Shown: in pieces, positions 1-11,641 of the stretch
How the letters are laid out: every line of letters starts with the position of its first letter
Numbering within the stretch: position 1 is the first letter of the stretch
Source of the DNA: Priapulus caudatus
Lineage: Eukaryota > Priapulida > Priapulimorpha > Priapulimorphida > Priapulidae
Assembly (NCBI RefSeq): GCF_000485595.1
Contig: NW_014577200.1
Span: 117,889 to 156,377, forward strand
Direction: 5' to 3'
DNA length: 38,489 nt
The notes under the pieces: model-generated
Databases searched by the model: none
Told to the model about the DNA's origin: nothing
Seen by the model: only the letters and a program-made list of their open reading frames with translations
Translations under genes and position numbers: made by a program

Positions 1-380
1 TCGTATAAGCTATGACTACTGCGTTATCAAATTAATATAACCTATATTAACACACACAGACACAGCACACACACACACACAACACACACCACGCGCGCGC
101 CACGGCACAAACACACACACCACACACACACACACACAGCACACACAACACGGCGTCGCGCGCACACACCCATTAACACGCGACGCGGCGCACACACGCA
201 CACAACCACACGCCACGGCCACCACACACGACACACAGCAGCACACACACACACACACCACACACAACACACCACACACACATTAACACCCCACACACAA
301 CACATACACATGCAGCACTACCGCACACGCACACGCACACGCACACGCACACGCACACTACACGCACACAACCACACTCC
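1..380. repeat. Degenerate CA-rich microsatellite
   Basis: From about 49 to 370 the sequence is almost only CA dinucleotides broken by GCGCAC steps and a regular CGCACA hexamer run near 325-360. Open frames here are low-complexity Cys/Val or His/Thr strings and are not genes. Confidence 0.9.
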
Positions 381-1515
381 TCTTGTCGATCTCTCATTGT
401 CGGCGTTCGGTATTTGTTCACAAGGCCGTATTTCACGGTTCTAATTTCCCTTACGTTCTGCGTCTGGCATGGCGTCACTATCACAAATAATTAGCTGTAT
501 ACGCTTTACACCCACTCATATCTGTATCGCTAGCGGCGCACACGAGGTATTTTATCGCCGGATCGCGGCGCATTAAAAATCGCATGCGCAATTTTAATCG
601 CCCGATCACGAAGGGGGCCACACGCTAGCGAATTTAATCGCCGCATTTTACATCACATGATAGCAACAACACGTCCGTATTGATTTAGAAAAATCGATCG
701 GCTGCGAACAATACGCGGTGACAGGCGCACACGAACGGCGAAATTTCTAGCCAACCGTAAATAATCGACGGCGTAAATAATCGCCGGAAATATTCTAACC
801 ATTATTGGATGTTACGGGCGATTGCGTGCGGGCGATTAAAATCGGCGTCCGTGGTGAACGGGCACACGGTTTGCGATTTTTCGAGCGCATTTTAAATTCG
901 CGGCGATTTCGGGCCGATAAAAATCGGCTGTGTGGCCCTACCTTATACGTCCAAATTTTTTTTGTATCATATTATCCCTGACATGATGAGCGGACCTCGT
1001 GCATTTGCTTTGCGCCAGATTTAACCGCCTCGGTTGATTCGATGTATGCGACATGATTAATAGTAGTTGTTATACTGAAACGTCATTTACATACTTATTA
1101 TACTTGTCAATTATTATTAACTACAATAAACTTGCTTGTTATACTAAGTGTCGGATAAACATAGACCTATGGAAACGTTGGCGTTGATGCGGGGTGATGC
1201 CGGTATTGTTTTGTGTTTCCTTGGTTTAATAGGATTCATTTCACTTGTATAGTTTTCATACATATAGTCATTTTGTCATTTAGTATAATATTCATGTTAG
1301 CCATACATAGTTTCATGCCATATAGAATACGAGTAATTTCTCAGGTTTGATAGGTTAACGGTTATGGGGTAGATTTAGTTTTCTGGTAGGACGAAAATTC
1401 AAGTGCGTTTATATATGCTATAATATATATGCATATGTCTATTATAAGTGCGTAATTTGAGGTTATATATTGCAAAAGTTATATTACATATCAGTATTAA
1501 TATCTTTCGCTTAGT
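381..1515. other. Non-coding stretch with a possible foldback element
   Basis: I see no gene here. Between about 616 and 942 the ends look like imperfect inverted repeats: GGGCCACAC followed by a GAATTTAATCGCCGC-like block on the left, and its approximate reverse complement ending GTGTGGCCC on the right. Short AAAATCG/CGATTTT palindromes lie inside. The rest (950-1515) is AT-rich sequence without recognisable content. Confidence 0.4.
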
Positions 1516-1561
1516 GTGATCGCATACACAGACATCGGTAAGCTACGATCATTGCACGCAC

Positions 1562-1705
1562 GCGGCTCTCTCTCTTTCTCTCTCTCTCTCTCTCTTCTCT
1601 CTCATCTCTCTCTTGTTCTCTCTTCTCTCTCTCTCTCTCTCCGCCCCATCTCTCTCGGCTGTCTGTATCTGTTTCTCATCTTCGCCTTGTGCTCTCTCTC
1701 TCATC
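1562..1705. repeat. CT microsatellite
   Basis: Near-pure CT dinucleotides with minor interruptions. It is the pyrimidine-strand counterpart of the GA tracts further right. The frames through it are Ser/Leu or Arg/Glu strings and are not coding. Confidence 0.9.
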
Positions 1706-2115
1706 GTCGCCACGCGATGCGCCCGAGCAAGACCGCCAGCTTTCACTTACAGTTAATGAGCGCATTTTAAAGTGTGCGCCGCCCGCATCCGGTGCTGCGG
1801 CCGTTGACGAGTCCGCGTTGGCGATTAGCGACGCGGCCATTGCGGCGAACGCGCGCGCGGCGTCGTGCGCTACGGTAATTGATGAGAGGGGCGGCTGAAT
1901 GCTCACCGCTGCTGCTACATGCGGCGGGGTGATGATGTCGTTAGAGAGGCGTGCTCTATGAGCCGCTCGCTTATGCAGTGTCGACCCGTGTGTCGTGCGT
2001 TCGTGCGTTGTGCGTGTGCGTCTGCGTGTGTGTGTGATGTGATGTGTGTGTGTGCGATGTGTGCGTGGTGTGTGTGTGTGATGTGTGTGTGTGTTGTGTG
2101 TGTGTGTGTGTGAGT

Positions 2116-2150
<35 letters not shown>

Positions 2151-2250
2151 TCGTGTGTGTGTGTGTGTGACTGTGTGTGTGTGGCGTGTGTGTGTGATGT
2201 CACCGCCACCGTCATAGGGAACGCTGCATGATTAATCGCTAACTCATTCA
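1706..2250. repeat. Unassigned GC-rich sequence running into a GT microsatellite
   Basis: Positions 1706-1980 are GC-rich with no recognisable gene. From about 1990 to 2200 the plus strand is a degenerate GT repeat. The His/Thr-rich minus-strand frame across it is only the translation of the repeat. Confidence 0.75.
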
Positions 2251-2278
2251 CAAATATATATTAGATATATAACGCAGG

Positions 2279-2535
2279 CTCCCACACACGCACGCGCGCA
2301 CACACATACGCACAAACACGCACGGCACACACGCCGCACTCGTATAATCACGACCCATGCAACAGACGCACTATGACACACGTGCACGCGCGGCGCCGAC
2401 ACACACACACACACACACCACACAACATCACACACACCACACACACACACACACACGCCAACACAACACAGTGACACAACACACACACACACACACACAC
2501 GCACGAGCACGCACGCACGCACGCACGGCAGCACG
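2279..2535. repeat. CA microsatellite next to block A
   Basis: Degenerate CA repeat ending in several ACGC tetramers. The same CA-to-ACGC transition precedes the second copy of block A at about 7391-7490, so this microsatellite marks the left edge of both copies of a duplicated segment. Confidence 0.85.
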
Positions 2536-3783
2536 ACCGCAAGCGCGCACGCACGAGGGACGCTCCATATTGGCATATAGTTCTTGTGAATAACAAACGC
2601 TACTACCACGCACCATTGCAGACCGCTCGCTGCGCGCATAACACACAGCGGAGAGGATCCATTGGCACATATGACGAGAATGCAGCAACAACGCGCTTAC
2701 GTATTAACTGCGCGCGTGATGTTACCTGTTTGTGCTGAAGTTTCGCGCGTATGCGCGGAACACCGTCTCTCTCTTCTTCATAAGATACACCTTGCGCAAA
2801 ACACGCCGCCGACATTTCATGCATCGGCCGCCACCACCGTGAACGGGTATGCCGTTCGCTAAATTAGTGTTGAATTCATGAGGCGGCGGATGAGCCGCGC
2901 GGTGAGTTCCCTTAATCGCTTGCGAGCCCTGCCGAAAACGCTTCAATTAGATTGGCGCCGTGGGTCAGTGAGGCCCGACGGGTTTAGTGGGACGCCAAAC
3001 CCGGCGGCAGGCTACTGCGTCACGCTAACTGTGAATCGACCCGTCGCTCACTTATCAAGGCCGGACGATGTAGCGGGGATACGGTATTGCATACATTTAA
3101 ATGCCGGTTGGCGCGATTCCCAGTACGATGGAATCCAGCAGATATTTCCGTTTTTAATTGGGAGAATATCTTCATTATCTTCATATTACGTCCAGGCGGT
3201 GTGGTTTTAAATGTGGGTATTTTGCAATTTGCGGCTTCACGGAATTTGTTGGCCGGAAAAGGTTCGCACTTGCGGCGAATTAATTGCGCAGTAACATATA
3301 CGCATAAAGTACGCCATAACTACAAATTAAATAAGACATATTAACGGATAAACGATTGTGTTTGATGATTAATCTAGGCATGATCGACATTTCCCATGTA
3401 ACCGTTGGTTACGCGATTATTGTTTTACGTCAAATTGCTTTATTTGTTTATATATTATAATATTTATTATAATATAAATATATCTATGCGCGCTGCGCAG
3501 TCATGCTGGCTGCGCGCTGCGCGTTTGTGTCTATTATTGTATTATATCAGTCGATCTTTATTTATATATTTTAATGGTGAAACAAATTACATAAATGTTC
3601 CCATGCGCTCACTTTATAGGCCAGCTGAAAGGTGGCTATAAGCAAGATGATTCGAAATGATCGAAGCTTGTCGGAATCCACACGTGTATATAGCTAGAGT
3701 GCTTCTGCGCCTATCCGTATAGGAGGCGGTCAGCCTCGCCTACATTGCGTCGGAAAATTACACATGACATTCCTACTTTTCTT

Positions 3784-3785
<2 letters not shown>
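2536..3785. repeat. Block A, first copy of a duplicated non-coding segment
   Basis: About 1.25 kb with no recognisable gene. It matches 7489-8651 along its whole length in the same orientation, but with frequent one-base insertions and deletions and few substitutions. Landmarks shared by both copies are AACACACAGCG before GGATCC, the GACGCCAA run near 2990 and 7908, and the CTACTTTTCTT end. This copy continues into a GT run and the glass exon; the other continues into unique sequence at 8652. Confidence 0.85.
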
Positions 3786-3840
<55 letters not shown>

Positions 3841-3945
3841 CTAGTGTATGTGCTGTGCGCGTGTGTATACGTGCGTGCGTACGTGCATGCGTTCGTGCTT
3901 GCATGCAATCGTGTGCGCGTGCGTGCGTGTACATATTGCACGTCT
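3786..3945. repeat. GT microsatellite upstream of the glass exon
   Basis: About 26 perfect GT units (3786-3836) followed by a degenerate GT/GC tract with ACGTGCGTGC-like steps. It lies in the intron just upstream of the glass splice acceptor. Its degenerate half recurs at 11861-11960 before the second glass copy. Confidence 0.9.
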
Positions 3946-3975
3946 TACTAACGCACGGCCCACGTGTCGTTACAG
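3946..3975 (+). promoter_or_regulatory. gl: Branch point and 3' splice site of the glass exon
   Basis: TACTAAC at 3946-3952 is a perfect branch-point consensus, 23 bases before the acceptor TTACAG that ends at 3975. The conserved glass coding frame begins directly after this AG. Confidence 0.75.
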
Positions 3976-4806
3976 AATGCCAACAACTCTCTGTTTCCGT
4001 CGATGAGCGTCAACGTATCCATGTCGATGTCAATGGGATACGGTCACCATGCCAACCAGCAGTGGTCAGCAACGCCTGGCGGCCACCACCAGCACGACCA
4101 GTACCACGACCCGAACATCTACCAGTACCGCGCCATCAACCACGTCCCCGAGCCGGAGTCGCACGGGGGATCGCAGCACGTTCCGGCAGCCGACATGCTC
4201 GGCGCCGAGGTGCTGTATAACAGACCGCAGAACTACCACGGCGCATCGCGCTCGTTTGTCTCGCACTACATGCTGAAGAAGGCGCGCGGCCTCTACCGGC
4301 AGAACGTCGGCGGCGTGCAGGAGAAGTCGTCATCGTCATCGTCATCGTCGTCGTCGGCGGCGGCGAAGATGAGCGGTGCCGAGAAGCCGAATTTATGTCG
4401 CATCTGCGGCAAGATGTACGCGCGTCCGAGCACGCTGAAGACGCACATGCGCACGCACTCCGGCGAGAAACCGTACCGCTGCACCGACTGCAACAAGAGC
4501 TTCTCACAGGCGGCCAACCTGACGGCGCACATACGCACGCACTCGGGCGAAAAGCCGTTCCACTGTCCGATCTGCGATCGCCAGTTCTCGCAGAGCTCCT
4601 CGGTGACGACGCACATGCGCATTCACTCCGGCGAGCGGCCCTACCGCTGCCGACTCTGCTCGAAGTCGTTCTCCGATAGCTCAACGCTGACGAAGCATCT
4701 TCGCATACACAGCGGAGAGAAACCCTACCAGTGCAAGCTGTGTCTGTTGAAGTTCTCGCAGAGTGGAAACCTTAAGCGACACCTGCGCGTACACTCGAGC
4801 GGCTAA
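3976..4806 (+). CDS. gl: Glass-type zinc finger transcription factor, last coding exon
   Basis: C-terminal exon of a glass orthologue, a DNA-binding nuclear factor known in arthropods for specifying photoreceptor cells. The frame runs 276 codons from the acceptor to TAA. It opens with [12 protein letters not shown], a stretch I recall as conserved in Drosophila glass ahead of the fingers. Then come a His/Gln/Pro-rich linker, a run of about ten serines encoded by TCR codons (4327-4356), and five tandem C2H2 fingers (from about 4397) joined by HSGEKP/HSGERP linkers. The finger cores match glass in order: [36 protein letters not shown] and SQSGNLKRH. All zinc ligands are present. The upstream exons are not visible in this window. 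The exon is bounded by GT and CA microsatellites and is much cleaner than its broken second copy at 12007-12858. Confidence 0.93.
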   Translation, partial: NANNSLFPSMSVNVSMSMSMGYGHHANQQWSATPGGHHQHDQYHDPNIYQYRAINHVPEPESHGGSQHVPAADMLGAEVLYNRPQNYHGASRSFVSHYMLKKARGLYRQNVGGVQEKSSSSSSSSSSAAAKMSGAEKPNLCRICGKMYARPSTLKTHMRTHSGEKPYRCTDCNKSFSQAANLTAHIRTHSGEKPFHCPICDRQFSQSSSVTTHMRIHSGERPYRCRLCSKSFSDSSTLTKHLRIHSGEKPYQCKLCLLKFSQSGNLKRHLRVHSSG

Positions 4807-4866
4807 CGAGGGGGAAATGAGTGCCGCCTCTCCTCCGCGACGAGTATATATCTTATTTTTCGTATA

Positions 4867-4890
4867 ACACACACACACACACACACACAC
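4867..4890. repeat. Short CA microsatellite after glass
   Basis: Twelve CA units lie 60 bases past the glass stop codon. Block B begins at the end of this run. After the second glass copy the corresponding CA run (12927-12970) leads to different sequence, so one of the two joins is probably false. Confidence 0.85.
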
Positions 4891-5329
4891 ATTAGGGACA
4901 CGACGGAAGGGTTACGCGGTGAACAGTCGTGTGACGCGGACGCCGTGCAATAAATAAAGGAGAAATAGGGAAACCACATTATTTAAATCGTATAAATATT
5001 AAGTAAATAAATAAATAAATAAACATATAGAATAAATAAATGAAACAAGTAAAAAGAGAAATAAATAATCGAATACATATATTGTATATATATTGTACGT
5101 ATAAGCATAGATGTATTTCCTTGTCTGTACGCATCCAATCTATTAAAAATAAATAACTGGAAACAGAACGATAAGCGAATGAATTTTAACGACGCGATCT
5201 CAATGTATTTTATTCACAGTAATACGTAGTTGCATAGCCAGTTTTACTTACTGTTGTTCCTCCAGTTTCTTTATATTTATATATATATACTATATATAAT
5301 AGTAATAAATATATATATTAAACTATTAT

Positions 5330-5465
5330 TATACGAGATTCGCAATTGATTGCAGGACTCTAGCGGATTTACTGTATATATATAATTATATATATAATTA
5401 TATATATCTATAATCAATATACAGTAAAATCCGCGCTAGAGGCCTGCAATCATTGGCGAACTCGT
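5330..5465. repeat. Long hairpin with pogo/Tigger-like ends, copy 1
   Basis: Two arms of about 45 bases, beginning ACGAGATTCGCAATTGATTG on the left and ending in its near reverse complement on the right, flank an AT-rich loop. The inner motif TACAGTAAAATCC resembles pogo/Tigger-type termini (CAGTARAATCCCGCTA) inserted at TA. The matching hairpin in the second block copy is at 9766-9884. Confidence 0.6.
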
Positions 5466-5576
5466 ATATTCATATATGTATTTATTAATTAAACAAACGC
5501 AGGCATTAGCAGTTTACATTACTGTTGTCACTCAACCTATGTTACTATATTATATATATATATATATATTATATAT

Positions 5577-5950
5577 ATCAGTAGAATCCCGCTATAACCC
5601 ACAATAATGCGACGTAAATCGAATAACTCGTTAAAACTTTTTAATTCGCCCGCTGCAGGCGACCTCACATTTTTTAATACGCGATCGACGTTTCTTGACA
5701 GGGACATTCCAGCGTCGATGTTCAAGATGGTAAACGCGTCGCGACATGACGTTGCGGATGTGCTATGTCACTGAAAGCACCGCGATCGTTCACTCGGGTC
5801 ACTGTTCACCGCTATCATCGACCACCGTCGGTTCACCTTACGTCCGCCGTCGGCCAAGCTACACAAAACACTGGGTCGTATTCGTTAATGGACAAAATGC
5901 AAGGCGCCAACGCTCCAGTTCCCGGTGATGGACGCAGCGGCCATCCGGGA
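5577..5950. mobile_element. Pogo/Tigger-like element fragment (one terminus)
   Basis: CAGTAGAATCCCGCTATAAC preceded by TA-rich sequence is a typical Tigger/pogo-class terminal repeat. The next 350 bases are GC-richer and carry degraded frames. I found no intact transposase and no opposite terminus. The copy in block B' starts at about 10001. Confidence 0.45.
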
Positions 5951-6104
5951 TGACAGCATGGACATCATCAATGCAGGTAAGGTTCTCGTTGTCGGTTGCT
6001 GTATGAATAACATAAATAAATAATGAATAATAAATAAAATAATTGAAATAAATAAATAAAGAAGTAAATTATAATATATATATACAATATATACTTATAT
6101 GATA

Positions 6105-6376
6105 GATAGATAGACAGAGAATGAAATAGAGATGGAGATAGAGAGAGGAGAGAGAGAAGAGAGATGAGAGAGAGAGAGAGGAGAGTGCGCAAGGAGAGGG
6201 CGAAAGAAATAGGGCGAGATTAGAGATGCAGAGAGAGGAGGGGAAAGAGAAGAGCAGATAGATGAGAGGAGATAGAGGAGAGCGAGAAGAGAGAGGAGAG
6301 ACGCGCTGCGCGCGCAGCAAAGGGTGCGGGCGAAAGAAAGAGGGAGAGATAGAGTATAAATGAGAGAGGAGGGGAA

Positions 6377-6410
<34 letters not shown>

Positions 6411-6440
6411 AAAAGAAAGATAAAAAGAGAGAGATGAGAA
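6105..6440. repeat. GA-rich purine tract, copy 1
   Basis: GAGA-rich tract with two GGGCGAAAGAAA-type spacers (about 6199 and 6330), so a larger unit of about 130 bases seems to repeat twice. It recurs at 10510-10830. The Ser/Leu-rich minus-strand frames are repeat translations. Confidence 0.85.
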
Positions 6441-7031
6441 TTGGGGAAAGCAGTAATAAGATAATTCTTCATGATGTTCTAGCTGAGACACGTGCTCCGA
6501 TAGTTCTCATAATAACATATTATGTATTTCGCAAATATCTTTTTTATAGGAGTTTAAAGAGAGCACAATTCATATATCATATACACACACAGTAAGTCTT
6601 CCCCCTTGTATAGGGGCGAATACACTGCATATGGGCCTCAGAATACGTCCTGGTCAACGAGTATGCGTTAGCCTAGCTGAAGATTGAACAGCGGACTGTC
6701 TTTACATGTGAAATATTATTGTCATGAGCCCTGAATGGTAGAAATAATTATCTCGTAAAACGAACTGTCCGTGCGGATCGAAAATGATTTCACTGAGGCG
6801 ATGTTTTATTAACTATTCATACTAACCAGTGTGATTCCGATCGTTTGTAATAGCGAAAATGAATCTTTCTTGTTGGCCTTTTTGTATAATACGGGGCCTT
6901 TTTTCGTTCGAACAGTTTTAGACATTTTTTTACTTAAGTCCCTAATAAGCCCTCCGTTATCCCGTCGTTTATCGCATATTCCACATATTTTTTGCTCCAT
7001 CCGCGTTCTTGCCTGCCGGCCGGCCTAATAA

Positions 7032-7268
7032 CCCCCCCCCCCCCCCTGTTGTGAACGTGCGTATGTATGTGTGGATGCGTGGGCGTGTGCGTTGGTGCGT
7101 GCGCGTTGCGTCGCTGGTCGTTCCTGGCGTGGTGTGTGCGCGTGCGTGCGTGCTGCTGGCGTCGTGTGTCGTGTGTGTTGTGTGTGTGTGTGCGTGATTG
7201 TGTTAGTTTTGTTTGTGTGATGTGTGTATGTCGGCGTGTGTGGTGTCCGTTGTGTGCGATGTGTGTGT

Positions 7269-7306
<38 letters not shown>

Positions 7307-7412
7307 GTGTGTGTGGTGTGGCCGGGAAATACTCGGCCGAAGCCTGTGTGGTTTGCCTGTGTTGGGTGTGTGTGCGCTGGCGCGTGTGGTGACACACACA
7401 CACACACACACA

Positions 7413-7463
<51 letters not shown>

Positions 7464-7500
7464 GCACGCACGCACGCACGCACGCACCGACCGCAAGCAG
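7032..7500. repeat. Block C: poly-C, GT tract, spacer and CA tract
   Basis: Fifteen C bases (7032-7046) are followed by a degenerate GT tract to about 7315. A spacer with GGCCGGGAAATACTCGGCC follows, and at 7391 the repeat switches strand sense from GT to CA. The spacer of about 75 bases (7316-7391) is identical to 11641-11716, whereas neighbouring block copies differ every 10-20 bases. The GT-to-CA switch could be a real hairpin or a false join. Confidence 0.75.
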
Positions 7501-8651
7501 CCGCACGCACGCAGGGACGTCCATATAGGATTATTCTTGCGAATAACAACGCTACTACCACCGCCACCATTGCAGACCGCGCGCGCGCATAACACACAGC
7601 GGGAGGATCCCATGGCAATATGACGACATGCAGCAACAACGGCTTACCGTCATTACTGGCCGTGATGTTACCTGTTCGTGCTGATTTCGCGCCGTTGCCG
7701 CGAACACCGTCTCTCCTCTCTTCATTAAGTACCCTTGCGCAACACGCCGCCGACATTTCATGCACGCCGCACCCACCGTGAGCGGATGCGTTCGCTAATA
7801 TAGTGTGAATTCATGACCGCGCGGTGAGTTCCTTAATCGCTTGCGAGCTGCGAACAACGCTTCATTAGATTAGGCGCCGTGGGTCAGGTGAGGCCCACGG
7901 GTTCTGTGGGACGCCAACCCGGCGGCAGGTACTGCGTCACGCTAACCTGTGATCGACCGTCGCTCCTTATCAAGGCCCGACGATGTAGCGGGATACGGTA
8001 TGCATCATTAAAATGCCGGTGGCGCGATTCCCAGCTACGATGGAATCCAGAGTATTTCCGTTTTAATTGGGAGAATATCTTCATTATCTTCTATACGTCC
8101 AGGGGTGTGGTTAAATCGTGGGTATTTTGCAATTTGGTTCACGGAATTTGTTGGCTGGAAAAGGTCGCACTTGCGGCGAATTACATTGCAGTAACATATA
8201 CGCATAAAGATACGCATAACTCAAATAAATAAGAATATTAACGGATAAACGATTGGTTTGATTATTAATACTAGGCATAAGATCGACATTTCCCAGTAAC
8301 CTGTACGCGATTTATTGTTTTACGTCAAATTGTTTATTTGTTTATATATATAACATTTATTATAATATAAATATATATATGCGCGTGCGCGTGCGTGTGC
8401 GCGCGTGCGCGTTTGTGTCTATTATGTATTATATCATCGATTTTATTTATTATTTTAATGTGAAACAAATACATAAATGTCCCCATGGCTCACTTTATAG
8501 CTCAGTGAAAGTGGCAATAGCAGTGATCGAATGATCGAAGCTTGTCGAATCCACACGTGTTATAGTAGAGTGCTTCTGCGCTATCCGTATAGAGGCGGTC
8601 CAGGCCTCCGCTACATGCGTGAGAACACATGACCATTCCTACTTTTCTTTA
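7489..8651. repeat. Block A', second copy of block A
   Basis: Collinear with 2536-3785 and about 90 bases shorter, differing mostly by one-base deletions. After the shared CTACTTTTCTT end it continues into single-copy sequence rather than the GT run and glass exon. No gene is recognised. Confidence 0.85.
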
Positions 8652-9339
8652 CATTTTCGCCGTTGAATCGAAAATAACGGCGCCGCCGTAAGTTGTTTAT
8701 TTAGCCAATAATAATGAACAAATCTCTAATAGCAACAATAAGTCAACGCCTAATAGTTACAACTGATTATCCCGTAAGATGCCGCAGTTGTCACCCCCCC
8801 CCCACCCACCCACCCACGCGCGCTGGTCGAGCGTTGTCGCCTAAACCGTCTACAGTTGATGACAACCGTGAGGCGTGAATGGACAACGGTCAAACGGGGT
8901 GCATCCAGGAACCCCCCTCCCCCATCCCACCACCACCCGACCCCCGCCGCACCGCACCCTTACCCCCCGCTGCCGCTCCCAGCACTGCAAGCAGACGACC
9001 GCAGCTCGGCTAGAAAATGCGCGCCTTGTTACCGACCGGCGTCTTAAGAATTTCACCGGGCGTGCCGGACCGCTACACCAACCACCGGTGACCGGTGTCC
9101 GGCCCGATGTTTGTTTTGGCTCGCCGCGGGGTGGCGCGTCGACTAATCAGGCGTAATTACCCGCTAATTTGGCAATTGCTGGGATTTGTTGGCCTAGGCG
9201 TTGTCCGGGGTGCTTTGTGTTCGCACGTATATGGTCGCTGATGATCACACGCGCCCGCGCGCTTACGTACTTGCTGCGGCGGCCGAGAGGTCGTATTTGT
9301 CTACGTAACTAGCGCGAAAATAAATAGTAGTCGAAATCA
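8652..9339. other. Single-copy spacer D, no gene recognised
   Basis: GC-rich sequence found once in the window. It has a C-rich patch (8792-8817, C9 then CCCA repeats), a CCAAT-like TAGCCAATAAT at about 8702, and an ACCGGTGACCGGT palindrome at about 9084. The short open frames have no family features. It sits where glass sits in the first block order, between blocks A and B. Confidence 0.5.
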
Positions 9340-9707
9340 ATTAGGGACACGACGATAGGGTTACGCGGTGAACAGTCTGTGACGGGACGCGTGCAATAAA
9401 TAAAGGGAGAAATAGGGAAACACATTATTTAAATGCGTATAAATAATTAAGTAAATAAATAAATAAATAAACATATAATTAAATAAATGAACAAGTAAAA
9501 AGAGAAATAAATAATAATACATATATTGTTATATATTGTACGTATAAGCATAGATGTATTTCCTCTGTCTGTACGCATCAATCTCATTAAAAATAAATAA
9601 CTGAAACAGTAACGATAACGAAGAATTTTAACGACGCGATCTCAATGTATTTATTCACAGTATACGTAGTGCATAGCAGTTTACATTACTGTTGTCCTCA
9701 CAGTCTT

Positions 9708-9751
<44 letters not shown>

Positions 9752-9799
9752 CTATATTATACGAGTTCGCATGATTGCAGGACTCTAGCGGATTTACTG

Positions 9800-9833
<34 letters not shown>

Positions 9834-10666
9834 ATCAATATACAGTAAAATCCCGCTAGAGCCTGCAATCATGCGAACTCGTATATTCATATATGTATTT
9901 ATTAATTAAACAATACGCAGTGCATAGCAGTTTTACATTACTGGTTGTCACCTCAACCTATGTTACATATTATATATATAATATATATATATATATATAC
10001 AGTAGAATCCCGCTATAACCCACAATAAGCGACGTAAATCCGAATAACTCGTTAAAACTTTTAATTGCGCCCGCTGCAAGGCGACCTCACATTTTTAATA
10101 CGCGATCGACGTTTCTCTGACAGGGACATTCCAGCGTCGATGTTCAAAGATGGTAAACCGCGTGGCGGACATGACGTTGCGGATGTGGCTACTGTCACTG
10201 AAGCACCGCGATCGTTCACTCGGGTCAACTGTTCACCGCTATCATCGACGCACGTCGGTTCACCTTACGGCCGTCGGCAGCACACAACAACCTGGCGTAT
10301 GTTAATGGACAAAATGCAGGCGGCCAAACGCTCCGTTCCGGTGATGGACCGCGGCCATCCGGATGAACATGGGACATCATTCAATGCAGGTAAGGTCTCG
10401 TGTCGTTGGCTGTATGAATATACATAAATAAATAAATGAATAAATAAATAAATAATTGAAATAAATAAATAGAAGAAGTAATTATATATATATATATTAT
10501 ATATATATATTATATGATAGATAGATAGACAGAGATGAAATAGAGATGGAGATAGAGAGAGAGAGAGAGAAAGAGAGAGGAGAGAGAGAGAGGAGAGTCG
10601 CAAAGGAGGGGCGAAAGAAATAGGGCGAGATAGAGATCAGAGAGAGGAGGGGGAAGAGAGAGGAGA

Positions 10667-10701
<35 letters not shown>

Positions 10702-10768
10702 GAGACGCGCGCGCGCGCGCAAAGGGTGGGGCGAAAGAAAGAGGGAGAGATAGAGATAAGAAGAGGAG

Positions 10769-10810
<42 letters not shown>

Positions 10811-11388
10811 AAAGATAAAAAGAGAGAGATTGAGAAGGGGAAGCAGTAATAAGATAATTCTTCATGATGTTCTACTGAGACACGTGCATCGATAGTTCTC
10901 ATAATAACATTTATGTATTTCGCAATATTCTTTTTATGAGGTTTAAAGAGACACATATTCATATAATCATACACACACAGTAGTCTTCTTGTATAGGGGC
11001 ATACACTGCATTGCCTCAAATAGCCGGTCAACGAGTATGGCGTTAGCCTAGCGATGAACAGCGGCTGTGCTTTACATGTGAAATATTATTGTGCATGAGC
11101 CCTGAATGTAGAAATAATTATCTCGTAAAACGAACTGTCGTGCGGAATCGAAAATGATTTCACGAGGCGATGTATTAACTATTTCATACTAACAGTGTGA
11201 TTCCGATCGTTGTAATAGGAAAAGAAATCATTTCTTGTTGGCTCTTTTTGTATAATACGGGGCTTTTTTCGTTCGAACAGTTTTAGAATTTTTTTTTACT
11301 TGTCGCTCTAAAGCTCTCGTATCCCGTCGTTTATCGATATTTCCACATATTTTTGCTCCATCCGCGTTCTTGCCTGCCGCCGGCCTAA
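9340..11388. repeat. Block B', second copy of block B
   Basis: Collinear with 4891-7028. It contains the hairpin (9766-9884), the pogo-like terminus (about 10001) and the GA tract (10510-10830). A sub-duplication inside it repeats GTGCATAGCAGTTT-type sequence (9668 and 9919) about 250 bases apart around the hairpin. There is no gene. Differences from copy 1 are mainly one-base indels. Confidence 0.8.
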
Positions 11389-11587
11389 CTGTGTGAACGT
11401 GCGTATGTATGTGCGTGTGCGTGTGCGTGTGCGTGTGCGTGCGCGTGCGTGCGTGCGTTCCTGCGTGTGTGTGCGCGCGTGCGTGCGTGTGTGTGCGTGT
11501 GTGACGTGTGTGTTGTGTGTGTGTGTGCGTGTGTGTTAGTTTGTTTGTGTGTATGTGTGTATGTCTGTGTGGTGTGTTGTGTGTGTG

Positions 11588-11641
<54 letters not shown>

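Larger units (their letters stand above)
4891..7028. repeat. Block B, first copy: AT-rich and GA-rich segment with TIR-bearing elements
   Basis: No gene is seen. It starts ATTAGGGACACGACG and contains AATAAATA-rich sequence, an AT-rich hairpin (5330-5465), a pogo/Tigger-like terminus near 5578, a GA-rich tract (6105-6440) and a unique tail to about 7028. The whole block recurs at 9340-11388 with many one-base length differences. Copies of AATAAA near 4949 could be glass polyadenylation signals only if the 4890 junction is real. Confidence 0.8.

Noticed and set aside
16-484. Cys/Val-rich and His/Thr-rich frames in CA/GT tracts (also at 1676-2251, 2244-2639, 6934-7765, 11449-12015)
   Set aside because: These are translations of dinucleotide repeats in several frames at once, with no domain features.
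4136-4684. Minus-strand frame opposite the glass fingers
   Set aside because: Antisense shadow of the zinc-finger repeat, not conserved.
5968-6491. Ser/Leu-rich frames in GA tracts (also 10265-11031 and 13306-13735)
   Set aside because: Low-complexity repeat translation; the same occurs in both block copies despite different indels.
8779-9160. Possible coding exon in spacer D (8875-9156)
   Set aside because: Pro/His-rich frame driven by C-rich sequence, no splice sites with support and no recognisable family.
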